From the NCBI GenBank assembly GCA_937916415.1, contig CALGGH010000161.1, positions 1-22,057 on the forward strand: 22,057 nt of DNA. Direction: 5' to 3'. Positions 6,765-14,841 of this stretch are shown here, one piece after another (the first letter of the stretch is position 1; every line of letters begins with the position of its first letter). The notes below the pieces were generated by a model that was given only the letters and a program-made list of their open reading frames with translations, was not told the origin of the DNA and made no database searches. Source of the DNA: an uncultured Lachnospiraceae bacterium (lineage in GTDB: Bacteria; Bacillota; Clostridia; Lachnospirales; Lachnospiraceae). The translations under genes and the position numbers were made by a program.

Positions 6765-8315
6765 ATGTTTTCTTCCGTTATCACGGGATCGGTTTCAGGT
6801 CTCAAAAGTCACCTCATTCACGTAGAAGTAGATTCATCGGCAGGACTGCCATGCTTCCAGATGGTGGGATATCTGGGCAGCGAGGTCAGGGAAGCCAGGG
6901 AACGCGTGAAGGTCGCGCTCAAAAACAGCGGCCACGTGCTCCCGGCCAGGTGCATCAACGTCAACCTCTCTCCTGCCAACATCCGCAAGTCGGGCACGTC
7001 ATTCGACCTGCCGATGGCCATAGGGCTGCTGACGTCCCTGGAGAAGATCGAGGCACCCCGCCTGGACGACACCCTGGTCATAGGCGAGCTCGGGCTCGAC
7101 GGGGAGATCCGCGGAGTACGCGGCATACTGCCGATCACGCGTCAGGCTTCGGCGGCAGGCATACGGCGGATCATGCTCCCCGCGTCCAACGTCGCCGAGG
7201 CCGCCCTGGTCCCGGGGATCAAGGTCATCGGAGTATCTACATTAAAAGAAGCCGTGGAATACCTGACCTGTGCTCCCGGAGAAGAGGACCGCATCATCAG
7301 TCCGGCCGAGCACGTCGACGTGAGCAGCTTCATGACTGATGATGCCGCCGGATCCGGAGACTTCGCCGACATACGCGGCCAGTCCGCCCTCAAGCGCGCA
7401 GCCATGGTCGCGGCGGGAGGCTTTCATCACATGCTGATGAGCGGTCCTCCGGGATCGGGCATGACCATGATCGCCAAGCGGATGCCGTCCATCCTGCCGC
7501 CCCTAACCCCGGACGAGGCCCTGGAGGTGACGTCGATCTATTCGGTGTCGGGGATGCTGAACGAATCACGTCCCCTGATCACGACCAGGCCTTACGTGGC
7601 TCCCCATCATACCATCACGGAACACGCCCTGGCCGGCGGAGGCCGGTTCCCCAGGCCCGGTGCCATCTCCCTGGCGCACAGGGGAGTGCTGTTTCTCGAC
7701 GAGCTGACGGAATTCCACCGCGGCACGCTCGACGTCATGCGTCAGCCCCTCGAGGACAAACTGGTGCACATCGTCAGGAATACCGGCGCATATACCTATC
7801 CCGCCGATTTCATGCTCATCGCCGCATGCAATCCCTGCCCCTGCGGATACTATCCGGACAGGAACAAGTGCACCTGCACCGAGCCTCAGGTCAGGCGCTA
7901 CGTAAGCTCCATCTCCGGGCCGCTGCTGGACCGCATGGACATATGCTGCGAGGTGGAGTCGGTGGACCTGAGCAGGCCCGAGACCCCGGAATCCGAGACG
8001 TCCAGCGCGGACATGCGCGGGCTCATAGCGACGGCTCGCAGGAGGCAGTCCGAGCGCTTCGGGGCTTCAGGCGTCAGGTTCAACTCGGAGATGACCGGCA
8101 GGGACGTCGAGGAATACTGTCAGCTGGGATCCGGCGAGCAGCTGCTCATGCAGTCGGCTTGCGAATCCCTCGGACTGAGCGCCAGGAGCTATCACCGCGT
8201 GCTCAAGGTTGCCCGCACGATCGCGGATCTGGAGGACAGCGACGAGATAACGGAGGAGCACCTGTCCGAAGCGATCTTCTACAGGACGAGCGGTACCAGG
8301 TACTGGGGGAGGTGA
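6765..8315 (+). CDS. comM: ComM/YifB family AAA+ ATPase (Mg-chelatase-like) with altered Walker A
   Basis: ComM family proteins are hexameric AAA+ helicases; Vibrio ComM promotes branch migration during natural transformation. The 516 residues show the family layout: an N-terminal Lon-protease-like fold (GLPCFQMVGYLGSEVREARE, then NLSPANIRKSGTSFDLPMAI), an AAA+ core, and a C-terminal Mg-chelatase helical domain (SARSYHRVLKVARTIADLE). Walker B is GVLFLDELTEF (D312, E313), the cysteine-rich ACNPCPCGYYPD segment is present, and GPLLDRMDI carries the expected arginine. The Walker A loop reads GPPGSGMT: M233 stands where the nucleotide-binding lysine is almost always found. The ATG at 6765 is preferred to the upstream TTG (6711) and ATG (6726) because GGAAAGG precedes it and MFSSVITG matches family starts. 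It shares a transcript with dprA. Confidence 0.93.
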   Translation: MFSSVITGSVSGLKSHLIHVEVDSSAGLPCFQMVGYLGSEVREARERVKVALKNSGHVLPARCINVNLSPANIRKSGTSFDLPMAIGLLTSLEKIEAPRLDDTLVIGELGLDGEIRGVRGILPITRQASAAGIRRIMLPASNVAEAALVPGIKVIGVSTLKEAVEYLTCAPGEEDRIISPAEHVDVSSFMTDDAAGSGDFADIRGQSALKRAAMVAAGGFHHMLMSGPPGSGMTMIAKRMPSILPPLTPDEALEVTSIYSVSGMLNESRPLITTRPYVAPHHTITEHALAGGGRFPRPGAISLAHRGVLFLDELTEFHRGTLDVMRQPLEDKLVHIVRNTGAYTYPADFMLIAACNPCPCGYYPDRNKCTCTEPQVRRYVSSISGPLLDRMDICCEVESVDLSRPETPESETSSADMRGLIATARRRQSERFGASGVRFNSEMTGRDVEEYCQLGSGEQLLMQSACESLGLSARSYHRVLKVARTIADLEDSDEITEEHLSEAIFYRTSGTRYWGR

Positions 8316-8320
8316 TGCGG

Positions 8321-9544
8321 ATGAACGAGGAAACTTATGCATACTGGCTGTCAGCCCTGTCCGGTGCCGGCGCCGCGACCTGTCACAGGCTGCTGGAATA
8401 TGCCGGGAGCTTCAGGGGCATATGGGAATTGAGTGAAAGGGAACTAAGGAGCCCTCAGCTGCACCTGACGCAGCAGAGGATAAGGGAGCTGCTGGATTCA
8501 AAGGATGAGGTAAGGGTAATCCGCGAATGGAACGCCTTACGTGACTTAGGGATAGAATTCTACCATCTGCGGCACCCCATGTATCCGTCCAGGCTCCGCT
8601 TCATATATGACGCTCCGATAGGGATATTCCTAAAGGGCAGGCTGCCGGATCCGGACGTGGTCAGCGTGGCGATAGTGGGTTCGAGGGGCTGCTCGGAATA
8701 CGGTGCGAGGATCACGAGGCAGCTGGCCATGCAGCTGGCGGACTCGGGATTCCAGGTCATAAGCGGTCTGGCCAGGGGCATCGACGGCATAGCCCAAAAG
8801 GCCGCGGTCGACTCCGGCGGATACTCATGCGCGGTGCTGGGGTGCGGCGTGGACGTATGCTACCCGGAGGACAACCGCGACACCTACGACAAGCTCGCGA
8901 CGCTCGGCGGAATACTGTCCGAATATCCTCCGATGACGCCTCCCAGGAGTGCCTACTTTCCACAGCGCAACCGCATCATCTCCGGACTCTCGGACGTGGT
9001 GGTGGTCATGGAGGCCAAGGAAAGGTCCGGCTCGCTCATAACGGCAGATTGTGCGCTGGACCAGGGCAAGGACGTGTACGCGCTGCCCGGCAGGATCTGT
9101 GACAGCCTAAGCTGCGGATGCAACAGGCTGATCAGGCAGGGAGCCGGAATCATCACGTCTCCCGGCGAATTCATCAATGACCTGATCCTGGCCCACGGGA
9201 CGTCCCTGGCTAACGGCCTTCCACGCGATACGGGTCCGTCTGACGTGACGGATGCCGCGGCGCCCCGTCAGATGAACCCGGCGGAAAGCCCGGGCACGGA
9301 CGGCATTCCGGATGCGAGGGCGCCCCGTCAGATGACCCTGGCGGAAAGCCTGGGCACGGACGACGTCGAGCGCAGGATACTGTCCGTCCTCGGCATGGAT
9401 CCAAAGGGCATAAATGAAATACAGGATGAAACCGGCCTCGAGGTCGGAAGTCTCATGAAAGGACTCATGAAACTGACCGTGAGGGGCGTCATCCTGCAAA
9501 ATTCAGGTCGTTACGTCACGGGCGGAGATTTCAGACCTTGTTAG
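8321..9544 (+). CDS. dprA: DNA-processing protein DprA (Smf), with an expanded linker
   Basis: DprA binds incoming single-stranded DNA and loads RecA onto it during transformation. The product is 407 residues, longer than the common 280-380. It has an N-terminal helical (SAM-like) region (about 1-60), the Rossmann-like DprA core (about 65-290, with VAIVGSRGCSEYG, SGLARGIDGIAQKAA, FPQRNRIISGLS and SGSLITADCALDQGKDVYALPG) and a C-terminal winged helix (about 348-405). Between core and winged helix lies a 20-residue imperfect tandem repeat (APRQMNPAESPGTDGIPDAR then APRQMTLAESLGTDD). The ATG at 8321 is chosen over the one at 8315 because GGAGG (8308-8312) is 8 nt before it. It begins 5 bp after comM and converges on pilT, overlapping it by 14 bp. 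Confidence 0.95.
   Translation: MNEETYAYWLSALSGAGAATCHRLLEYAGSFRGIWELSERELRSPQLHLTQQRIRELLDSKDEVRVIREWNALRDLGIEFYHLRHPMYPSRLRFIYDAPIGIFLKGRLPDPDVVSVAIVGSRGCSEYGARITRQLAMQLADSGFQVISGLARGIDGIAQKAAVDSGGYSCAVLGCGVDVCYPEDNRDTYDKLATLGGILSEYPPMTPPRSAYFPQRNRIISGLSDVVVVMEAKERSGSLITADCALDQGKDVYALPGRICDSLSCGCNRLIRQGAGIITSPGEFINDLILAHGTSLANGLPRDTGPSDVTDAAAPRQMNPAESPGTDGIPDARAPRQMTLAESLGTDDVERRILSVLGMDPKGINEIQDETGLEVGSLMKGLMKLTVRGVILQNSGRYVTGGDFRPC
9251..9362 (+). repeat. 60-bp-period tandem duplication inside dprA
   Basis: Bases 9251-9302 and 9311-9362 match at 46 of 52 positions when aligned at an offset of exactly 60 bp. Two 10-base blocks, CGCCCCGTCA and GCGGAAAGCC, are identical in both copies. The reading frame is kept, so the protein gains one 20-residue linker unit. 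The preceding 10 bases (9241-9250 against 9301-9310) match only partly. Confidence 0.9.
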
Positions 9545-10610
9545 CCATCGTCTCCTTGTTCTGAGCGAACTCTATGGCGGTATCCCTGGTGATGGTCCCG
9601 GCCCTGAAGAGCTTGATCAGCGCGTCATCCATCGAGATCATGCCCTTGGATGCTCCGGTCTGGATCTGTCCGGCCAGCATGTTGACGTTGCCGTCGTGTA
9701 TCGAGTGGCGGATGGCGGGATCGGGGAACATCAGCTCAAACGCGGCTATCCTGCCCCTGCCGTCCGCAGTGGTCACGAGCTGCTGCGAGATGACGGCCTG
9801 CAGCACGTTGGACAGCTGTATCTTGACCTGCTGTTGCTGGTGCGAGGGGAATATGTCTATGATGCGCTCGACCGTGGACGGAGCGTTCATGGTATGCAGC
9901 GTCGACAGCACCAGGTGTCCGGTCTCGGCCGCCGTGATGGCCACCGACACGGTCTCATAGTCCCTCATCTCCCCGACCTGGATGACGTCAGGATCCTCAC
10001 GGAGCGCTGCCCTCAGCGCGTCAGCGTATGATGAAGAGTCCAGTCCGATCTCCCTCTGGTTGACTATTGACTTGTCATGCCTGTGCAGGTACTCTATCGG
10101 ATCCTCCAGCGTGATCACGTGCGCGTCCCTGGTCTTGTTGATCCTGTTGATGATGGCGGCCAGCGTAGTGGACTTGCCCGATCCGGTAGGACCGGTGACC
10201 AGTATCAGTCCCCTCTTGCACTGTGCCAGGTCCATGACGGAATCAGGCACACCGAGCACAGCCGGGTCAGGGATGTCCGTGCCCACGAGCCTCAGGGCCA
10301 TCGCGATGGAACCCCTCTGCCTGAATATGTTGACGCGAAACCTGCCTATCGTCTCTACGGAGTAGGACATGTCATACTCGCCCCGCTCCTCGAATATGTT
10401 CATCTGCTTGTCGTCCATGATGGAGCTGGCGATGGCCAGCGTGTCCGGCGGCATGAGCCTGGACGTCATCTCATGTCCCTCGTCATCATATGCCGGCAGG
10501 TTGACCAGCCGTCCGTTCACCCTCATCTTGGGCGGAACGCCGACCGTCATGTGCACGTCGGACGCTCCTGCCTCAACCGCCGTAGTCAATAATCTCTTTA
10601 AGTCTAACAT
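9531..10610 (-). CDS. pilT: PilT-family type IV pilus retraction ATPase
   Basis: PilT-type ATPases depolymerise type IV pili, driving twitching motility and DNA uptake. The 359 residues contain, in order, the N-terminal PAS-like domain (ASDVHMTVGVPPKMRVNG), Walker A GPTGSGKSTTL (140-150), the Asp box VITLEDPIEY (165-174), Walker B DPDVIQVGEMRD (206-217) and the His box ETGHLVLSTLHT (229-240). The C-terminus includes AIRHSIHDG, the counterpart of the PilT AIRNLIR motif, which favours retraction over assembly ATPase. The ATG at 10610 follows AAGGACAGG; the upstream HD-GYP-like gene stops one base before it, so the two are translationally coupled. No pilin or other pilus gene is in the window. 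Confidence 0.93.
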   Translation of the reverse strand: MLDLKRLLTTAVEAGASDVHMTVGVPPKMRVNGRLVNLPAYDDEGHEMTSRLMPPDTLAIASSIMDDKQMNIFEERGEYDMSYSVETIGRFRVNIFRQRGSIAMALRLVGTDIPDPAVLGVPDSVMDLAQCKRGLILVTGPTGSGKSTTLAAIINRINKTRDAHVITLEDPIEYLHRHDKSIVNQREIGLDSSSYADALRAALREDPDVIQVGEMRDYETVSVAITAAETGHLVLSTLHTMNAPSTVERIIDIFPSHQQQQVKIQLSNVLQAVISQQLVTTADGRGRIAAFELMFPDPAIRHSIHDGNVNMLAGQIQTGASKGMISMDDALIKLFRAGTITRDTAIEFAQNKETMANKV

Positions 10611-10611
10611 T

Positions 10612-11721
10612 TCACACCTGTCCTTCTATCCTGTCCGAATGCGCGTCCAGGGTGGCCGTGTCCATCACGTACCTGTTGTCTAGCGTCTTCATGACGTCCG
10701 CCACCTCTATGTCTCCGTACATGTAAGTATCCGCCAGATTCATTATCGAATTGTCCCTGAAGCACAGAACCATGGGACGCAGGATGTTCTTGGGATTCTC
10801 CTGCAGGATCAGCGCGGTGTCTCCGGTGCTCAGCACGACGCTGATGCCCTCGGAAAGAATGTTGACCGCATTGATCAACGACTGTACGGCCCTGGGATCA
10901 AAGGTGTCCGGGGCGTTCTGCATGTCGCGTATCACGTCCAGCTCCGATTCGGGCTTGGCCCCGAACCTCATGGCCGTCATGGTGTCGAAGTACTCCGCCA
11001 CCACCATGACCTTGGCTCCCTCCACGATCTTCATCGTGGCCTTGCCCTCGCCGTTACGGAATCTCTGCAGGATGTTCAGGCTCTGCGCCGCTATCCTCTT
11101 GATGTTGGGAGTCGCCGTGAACATGTCCTCGAGGATCTTGAATCCCCGGGACTGATACTGCTCCAAAGCTTCCTCGTCCGCCACGGTCCGATCCTCCTTG
11201 TCCTGCAGCTCCTGCGGAGCCTGCAGCCTGCCGATGTCATGCACTATGGCCGAGGTGATGGTCTCATTCATCTCATCGAGCCTCAGTCCGAATTTATGTC
11301 CTATCAGGGCACAGAGCATGGCCACGTTGAGGCTGTGCCTGTACACATAGTCCTCCTTGGTCCTGAGGCTCTGCACGAAGTTGATCTTTTTGTCCAGATT
11401 TCCGTAGTTTTTGGTGATGTCGGCCACTATGGACGGAAGCTTGGTAATCTTGTTGCCCAGCATCCCGGCCAGTTCATCCTGTATGGCGAACGAATTGACG
11501 GTCTGAAACCTCTCGAAGTCGATGTCGGCCTGCGTCATGGGCGGAGCGGGCTCTGCCGGCTCCAGAACGAAGAGTCCTATGAGTCCAAAGTTCTTGATGC
11601 TGTCAATTCCGTTCTCATTAAGCTTGGAGTCCCTTTCAAACAAAAGTACGCCCTTTTTGGAATAGATGGGCCTCGCGATCCTCATTCCGGGCTTAAGATC
11701 CTCGATCTTGACAAACTGCAT
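10612..11721 (-). CDS. HD-GYP-like signalling protein with degenerate active site
   Basis: HD-GYP proteins hydrolyse cyclic di-GMP. The 369-residue product has an N-terminal domain of the DUF3391 kind (MQFVKIEDLKPGMRIARPIY) and an HD fold with YRHSLNVAMLCALIG (H129) and AIVHDIGRL (H161, D162). The second metal-binding pair normally reading HHE is replaced by AAQS (about 211-214), and the GYP loop reads RNGEGKATM (about 222-230). The late family segment VMVVAEYFDTMTAMR is kept. The fold is clear but catalysis on c-di-GMP is doubtful; it may bind nucleotide or act as a regulator. The start is the ATG at 11721, preceded by GGAGGGAAG; an in-frame extension to 11844 lacks family sequence. Coupling to pilT suggests a role in pilus control (inference). 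Confidence 0.85.
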   Translation of the reverse strand: MQFVKIEDLKPGMRIARPIYSKKGVLLFERDSKLNENGIDSIKNFGLIGLFVLEPAEPAPPMTQADIDFERFQTVNSFAIQDELAGMLGNKITKLPSIVADITKNYGNLDKKINFVQSLRTKEDYVYRHSLNVAMLCALIGHKFGLRLDEMNETITSAIVHDIGRLQAPQELQDKEDRTVADEEALEQYQSRGFKILEDMFTATPNIKRIAAQSLNILQRFRNGEGKATMKIVEGAKVMVVAEYFDTMTAMRFGAKPESELDVIRDMQNAPDTFDPRAVQSLINAVNILSEGISVVLSTGDTALILQENPKNILRPMVLCFRDNSIMNLADTYMYGDIEVADVMKTLDNRYVMDTATLDAHSDRIEGQV

Positions 11722-11897
11722 TTTCTTCCCTCCATTTATACTCGTTAAAGCATATGGCTGCCGATACGTATATCGCATAACGAGTGAACGCGGTAGCCGG
11801 CAGATCTGACAACGGAAACAATTGCGTTCACGAGCTTCGCTCACGTTACGGAATAAACCCGGCTGTACGTAACTGCTTGCGTCCGGGCCGGCTCACG
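11722..11897. other. 176-bp spacer between hemW and the HD-GYP-like gene
   Basis: Besides the left copy of the hemW tail repeat, the spacer holds an 8-bp inverted repeat, GTGAACGC (11784-11791) with GCGTTCAC (11824-11831), and a small hairpin with a GAGC/GCTC core (11832-11842). No clear promoter, T-tract terminator or known riboswitch consensus was recognised, so whether the downstream pair has its own promoter is undecided. Confidence 0.5.
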
Positions 11898-11943
11898 TTA
11901 CAGGATAAATCCGGACAATACGTAATTGCATACGTCCAGGCCG
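11841..11943 (-). repeat. Tandem duplication of the hemW 3' end
   Basis: Bases 11841-11892 resemble 11893-11943. Both begin TCACGTTAC and end in TACGTAA...CGTCC..GCCGGC, with scattered substitutions and one net base insertion. The right copy encodes the last residues of HemW and its stop codon; the left copy lies beyond the stop. On the minus strand the left copy still reads AGPDASSYVQPG, recognisably related to AGLDVCNYVLSG of HemW. It appears to be an old, noncoding tail duplication. Confidence 0.7.
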
Positions 11944-13046
11944 GCTTCGGTGAGTCGGATCACGTCGCCGTTCCCCGATGACGAGAGCATCCCCTTCGAC
12001 GTCATGTCGGCGATCACGCCGGCATATATCTCATCCATCGAAACGCCGAACCTGGCCTTAAACCCGCTGCGGCTTACTCCCCGCATCAGTCTCAGTCCGA
12101 GAAACATGTATTCCTCCATCCCGTCATTCACGCTTAACGGGATGCTTTCAACCGTTCTCTCACCGCTCAGGTATCTGAGCAGGTCATCCGTGTTCTTATG
12201 TCTGACTCCATCGGTCAACGACGCTGCTCCGAGCCCCATCCCCAGATAGTCCCCTCCGGTCCAGTACGTCAGGTTATGACGGCATTCACGGCCCGGCCTG
12301 GAATAATTGGATATCTCGTAGCGTTCATATCCATGATCCCGGAGGACGTCCGCGGTGACGTGATACATCTCACGGTCCAGGTCCTCGTCCACGAACTCAT
12401 ACTCATCCTGATGCTCGTACAGATAGGTCCCCTCCTCCAGCTGCAGGCTGTATGCCGACACGTGTTCGGGTCCCAGCTCACAGACCTTCCTCAGGCTGTA
12501 TTCCAGGTCGGACAGCTTCTGGCCGGGGATGGCGGACATCAGGTCCACGTTTACGTTATCAAAGCCGACCGTGCGGGCATCCTCGTACGTCCTCAGGAAG
12601 TCCGCGGAATCATGCACCCTTCCGAGCAGCCTAAGCTCCCCGTCGATCATGGACTGGCATCCGATGCTCAGGCGGTTGATGCCGGCATCACGGTAAGCCC
12701 TGAGCTTGTTTAAGTCGGCGCTGCCGGGATTGCATTCAATGGATATCTCCGCATCCGGATCTATGGCAAAAAGTTCCCGCACCAGTTCCATCATCCTGAC
12801 TATCTGGGAAACCTCCACGCACGTAGGCGTGCCTCCGCCCACGTATATGGTCCTGACCGTCCTGCCGGCATAACGGACGTCGTCGCCGGCATCCGCCAGT
12901 TCGCTCCTCAGCGTCAGGAAGTACTCTCCGATCCTGCCCGGCCCTGCCGTTAGTGACGTGAAGTCACAGTATCTGCATTTGCGGACACAGAACGGCACGT
13001 GCAGGTACAGGCTAAGTGCCGCGTCCCGGTCATCCTTACTCATCAT
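11898..13046 (-). CDS. hemW: Heme chaperone HemW (radical SAM, coproporphyrinogen oxidase-like)
   Basis: HemW is a radical-SAM-fold heme-binding chaperone, often mis-annotated as oxygen-independent coproporphyrinogen III oxidase. The product is 382 residues. The N-terminal motif HVPFCVRKCRYCDFTS supplies the cluster ligands C20, C24 and C27 in the CX3CX2C spacing of this family. The motif YVGGGTPT and the HemW region CRHNLTYWTGGDYLGMGLGA follow, and a C-terminal HemW winged domain ends the protein. Tandem ATGs at 13046 and 13043 overlap the lepA stop (11 bp), and there is only a weak Shine-Dalgarno, which points to translational coupling with lepA. The lepA-hemW order is common in Bacillota. 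The gene end is part of a tandem repeat. Confidence 0.94.
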   Translation of the reverse strand: MMSKDDRDAALSLYLHVPFCVRKCRYCDFTSLTAGPGRIGEYFLTLRSELADAGDDVRYAGRTVRTIYVGGGTPTCVEVSQIVRMMELVRELFAIDPDAEISIECNPGSADLNKLRAYRDAGINRLSIGCQSMIDGELRLLGRVHDSADFLRTYEDARTVGFDNVNVDLMSAIPGQKLSDLEYSLRKVCELGPEHVSAYSLQLEEGTYLYEHQDEYEFVDEDLDREMYHVTADVLRDHGYERYEISNYSRPGRECRHNLTYWTGGDYLGMGLGAASLTDGVRHKNTDDLLRYLSGERTVESIPLSVNDGMEEYMFLGLRLMRGVSRSGFKARFGVSMDEIYAGVIADMTSKGMLSSSGNGDVIRLTEAGLDVCNYVLSGFIL

Positions 13047-14841
13047 CCAGCTTAAGCACGCTCATGAAGGCCGCCTGCGGAACCTCGACCACGCCTATCT
13101 GACGCATGCGCTTCTTGCCTTCCTTCTGTTTCTCCAGCAGCTTCTTCTTGCGCGTGATGTCGCCGCCGTAGCACTTGGCCAGCACGTCCTTCCTGAGTGC
13201 CTTGATGGTCTCGCGGGCTATGATCTTGCCGCCGACCGCCGCCTGTATCGGTATCTCAAAAAGATGCCTCGGGATCTCGGTCTTGAGCCTCTCGCACATC
13301 CTGCGTCCGCGGTCATACGCGGAATCCGCATGCACGATGAAGCTCAGGGCGTCGACCTCCTCGTGGTTGACCAGGATGTCCAGCTTGACGAGCTTGGACG
13401 TCTCATAGCCCTTGAGTTCATAATCAAAAGACGCATAGCCCTTGGAGCGGCTCTTTAATGCGTCGAAGAAGTCGTAGATTATCTCGTTGAGCGGCAGGTC
13501 GTATTTGAGCAGTGCGCGGTTGCTCTCGATGTATTCGGTGCTCACGTACCTGCCCCTGCGCTCCTGACATAGCTGCATGATGGAGCCGATGAATTCGGTC
13601 GTCACCATTATCTCGGCGCTGACTATCGGTTCCTCCATGTATTCTATCTCCGTCGGTTCGGGCAGGTTGGTGGGATTGGTCAGTTCTATGACCTCCCCGT
13701 CGGTCTTGTGCACCTTGTATACCACGCCGGGCGCCGTCGTGACCAGATCCAGGTTATACTCCCTTTCCAGCCTCTCCTGCACTATCTCCAGATGCAGCAG
13801 CCCCAGGAAACCGCACCTGAATCCAAATCCGAGCGCTATCGAGGTCTCGGGCTCATAATTCAGCGACGCGTCATTCAGCTGCAGCTTCTCGAGGGCATCG
13901 CGCAGGTCCGGATACTTGGCTCCGTCCGCGGGATACATGCCGCAGTAAACCATCGAGTTGACCTTTTTGTATCCGGGCAGCGGCTCGTCGCATGGTCTGT
14001 CGTCATCGGTGACCGTGTCGCCGACCCTGGTGTCGCGCACGTTCTTGATCGAGGCCGTGACGTAACCGACCATCCCGGCGCTCAGCTCCTCGCAGGGATT
14101 GAATACCCCGGCTCCGAAGAACCCAACCTCGACGACTTCCTCGCAGGCCCCGGTGGCCATCATGCGTATACGGGTACCCTTTTTGACCCTGCCCTCACGG
14201 ATGCGGCAAAAGATGATCACGCCCTTGTAGGGATCGTATATCGAATCAAAGATCAGTGCCTTCAGCGGTGCCTCGGGATCGCCGGTCGGCGCCGGTATGC
14301 GCTCGACTATCGCCTCGAGGACCTCGTCTATGCCAATGCCCTGCTTGGCCGATATGAGCGGGGCGTCCTGGGCTTCTATGCCGATGACGTCCTCTATCTC
14401 GTCCCTGACCCTGTCGGGATCGGCGCTAGGCAGGTCGATCTTGTTGATGACCGGGAAAACGTCCAGGTCATGATCCAGCGCCAGGTATACGTTGGCCAGC
14501 GTCTGGGCCTCTATGCCCTGTGCGGCGTCCACGACCAGTATGGCACCGTCGCAGGCGGCCAAAGACCTGGAAACCTCATAATTGAAGTCCACGTGTCCGG
14601 GTGTGTCGATGAGGTTCAGGATGTATTCCTTGCCGTCACGGGCCTTGTAAACGGTCCTGACGGCCTGCGACTTGATCGTGATGCCGCGCTCGCGCTCCAG
14701 ATCCATGTTGTCCAGGACCTGCTCCTGCATCTCCCTGCTGGTCAGCAGTCCCGTTGCCTCTATGATGCGGTCGGCCAGTGTAGACTTGCCATGATCGATG
14801 TGTGCCACTATGCAGAAATTTCTAATCAGACTCTGGTCCAA
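13036..14841 (-). CDS. lepA: Elongation factor 4 (LepA) GTPase
   Basis: LepA/EF4 is a ribosome-associated translational GTPase implicated in initiation and ribosome biogenesis or back-translocation. The 601-residue protein has the G motifs AHIDHGKST (13-21), RGITI, DTPGHVDF and NKIDLP, the EF-G-like domains II to V, and the LepA-specific C-terminus (RKKKLLEKQKEGKKRMRQIG and PQAAFMSVLKLDDE). The initiator is TTG at 14841, preceded by GGAGGCAAGG; no ATG lies nearer and MDQSLIRNFCIVAHIDHGKS matches the family start. It overlaps the end of the upstream membrane sensor gene by 20 bp and the start of hemW by 11 bp, so this essential-type housekeeping gene is embedded in a tightly coupled series led by a lipoprotein gene. 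Confidence 0.97.
   Translation of the reverse strand: MDQSLIRNFCIVAHIDHGKSTLADRIIEATGLLTSREMQEQVLDNMDLERERGITIKSQAVRTVYKARDGKEYILNLIDTPGHVDFNYEVSRSLAACDGAILVVDAAQGIEAQTLANVYLALDHDLDVFPVINKIDLPSADPDRVRDEIEDVIGIEAQDAPLISAKQGIGIDEVLEAIVERIPAPTGDPEAPLKALIFDSIYDPYKGVIIFCRIREGRVKKGTRIRMMATGACEEVVEVGFFGAGVFNPCEELSAGMVGYVTASIKNVRDTRVGDTVTDDDRPCDEPLPGYKKVNSMVYCGMYPADGAKYPDLRDALEKLQLNDASLNYEPETSIALGFGFRCGFLGLLHLEIVQERLEREYNLDLVTTAPGVVYKVHKTDGEVIELTNPTNLPEPTEIEYMEEPIVSAEIMVTTEFIGSIMQLCQERRGRYVSTEYIESNRALLKYDLPLNEIIYDFFDALKSRSKGYASFDYELKGYETSKLVKLDILVNHEEVDALSFIVHADSAYDRGRRMCERLKTEIPRHLFEIPIQAAVGGKIIARETIKALRKDVLAKCYGGDITRKKKLLEKQKEGKKRMRQIGVVEVPQAAFMSVLKLDDE

Noticed and set aside
4789..6825. 678-codon plus-strand open frame opposite topA
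   Set aside because: It mirrors a clear topA gene, has no recognisable protein motif and no ribosome-binding site; it results from G+C-rich codon bias.
7826..8320. Upstream extension of the dprA frame within comM
   Set aside because: This part overlaps comM out of frame; DprA homology and the GGAGG site support a start at 8321.
11722..11844. Longer N-terminus for the HD-GYP-like protein
   Set aside because: The extension has no family similarity, while the ATG at 11721 has GGAGGG upstream and starts the known domain.
11722..11897. Cyclic di-GMP riboswitch before the HD-GYP-like gene
   Set aside because: The inverted repeats do not match the conserved core of the GEMM class that I could recall; no terminator or sequestering stem follows.
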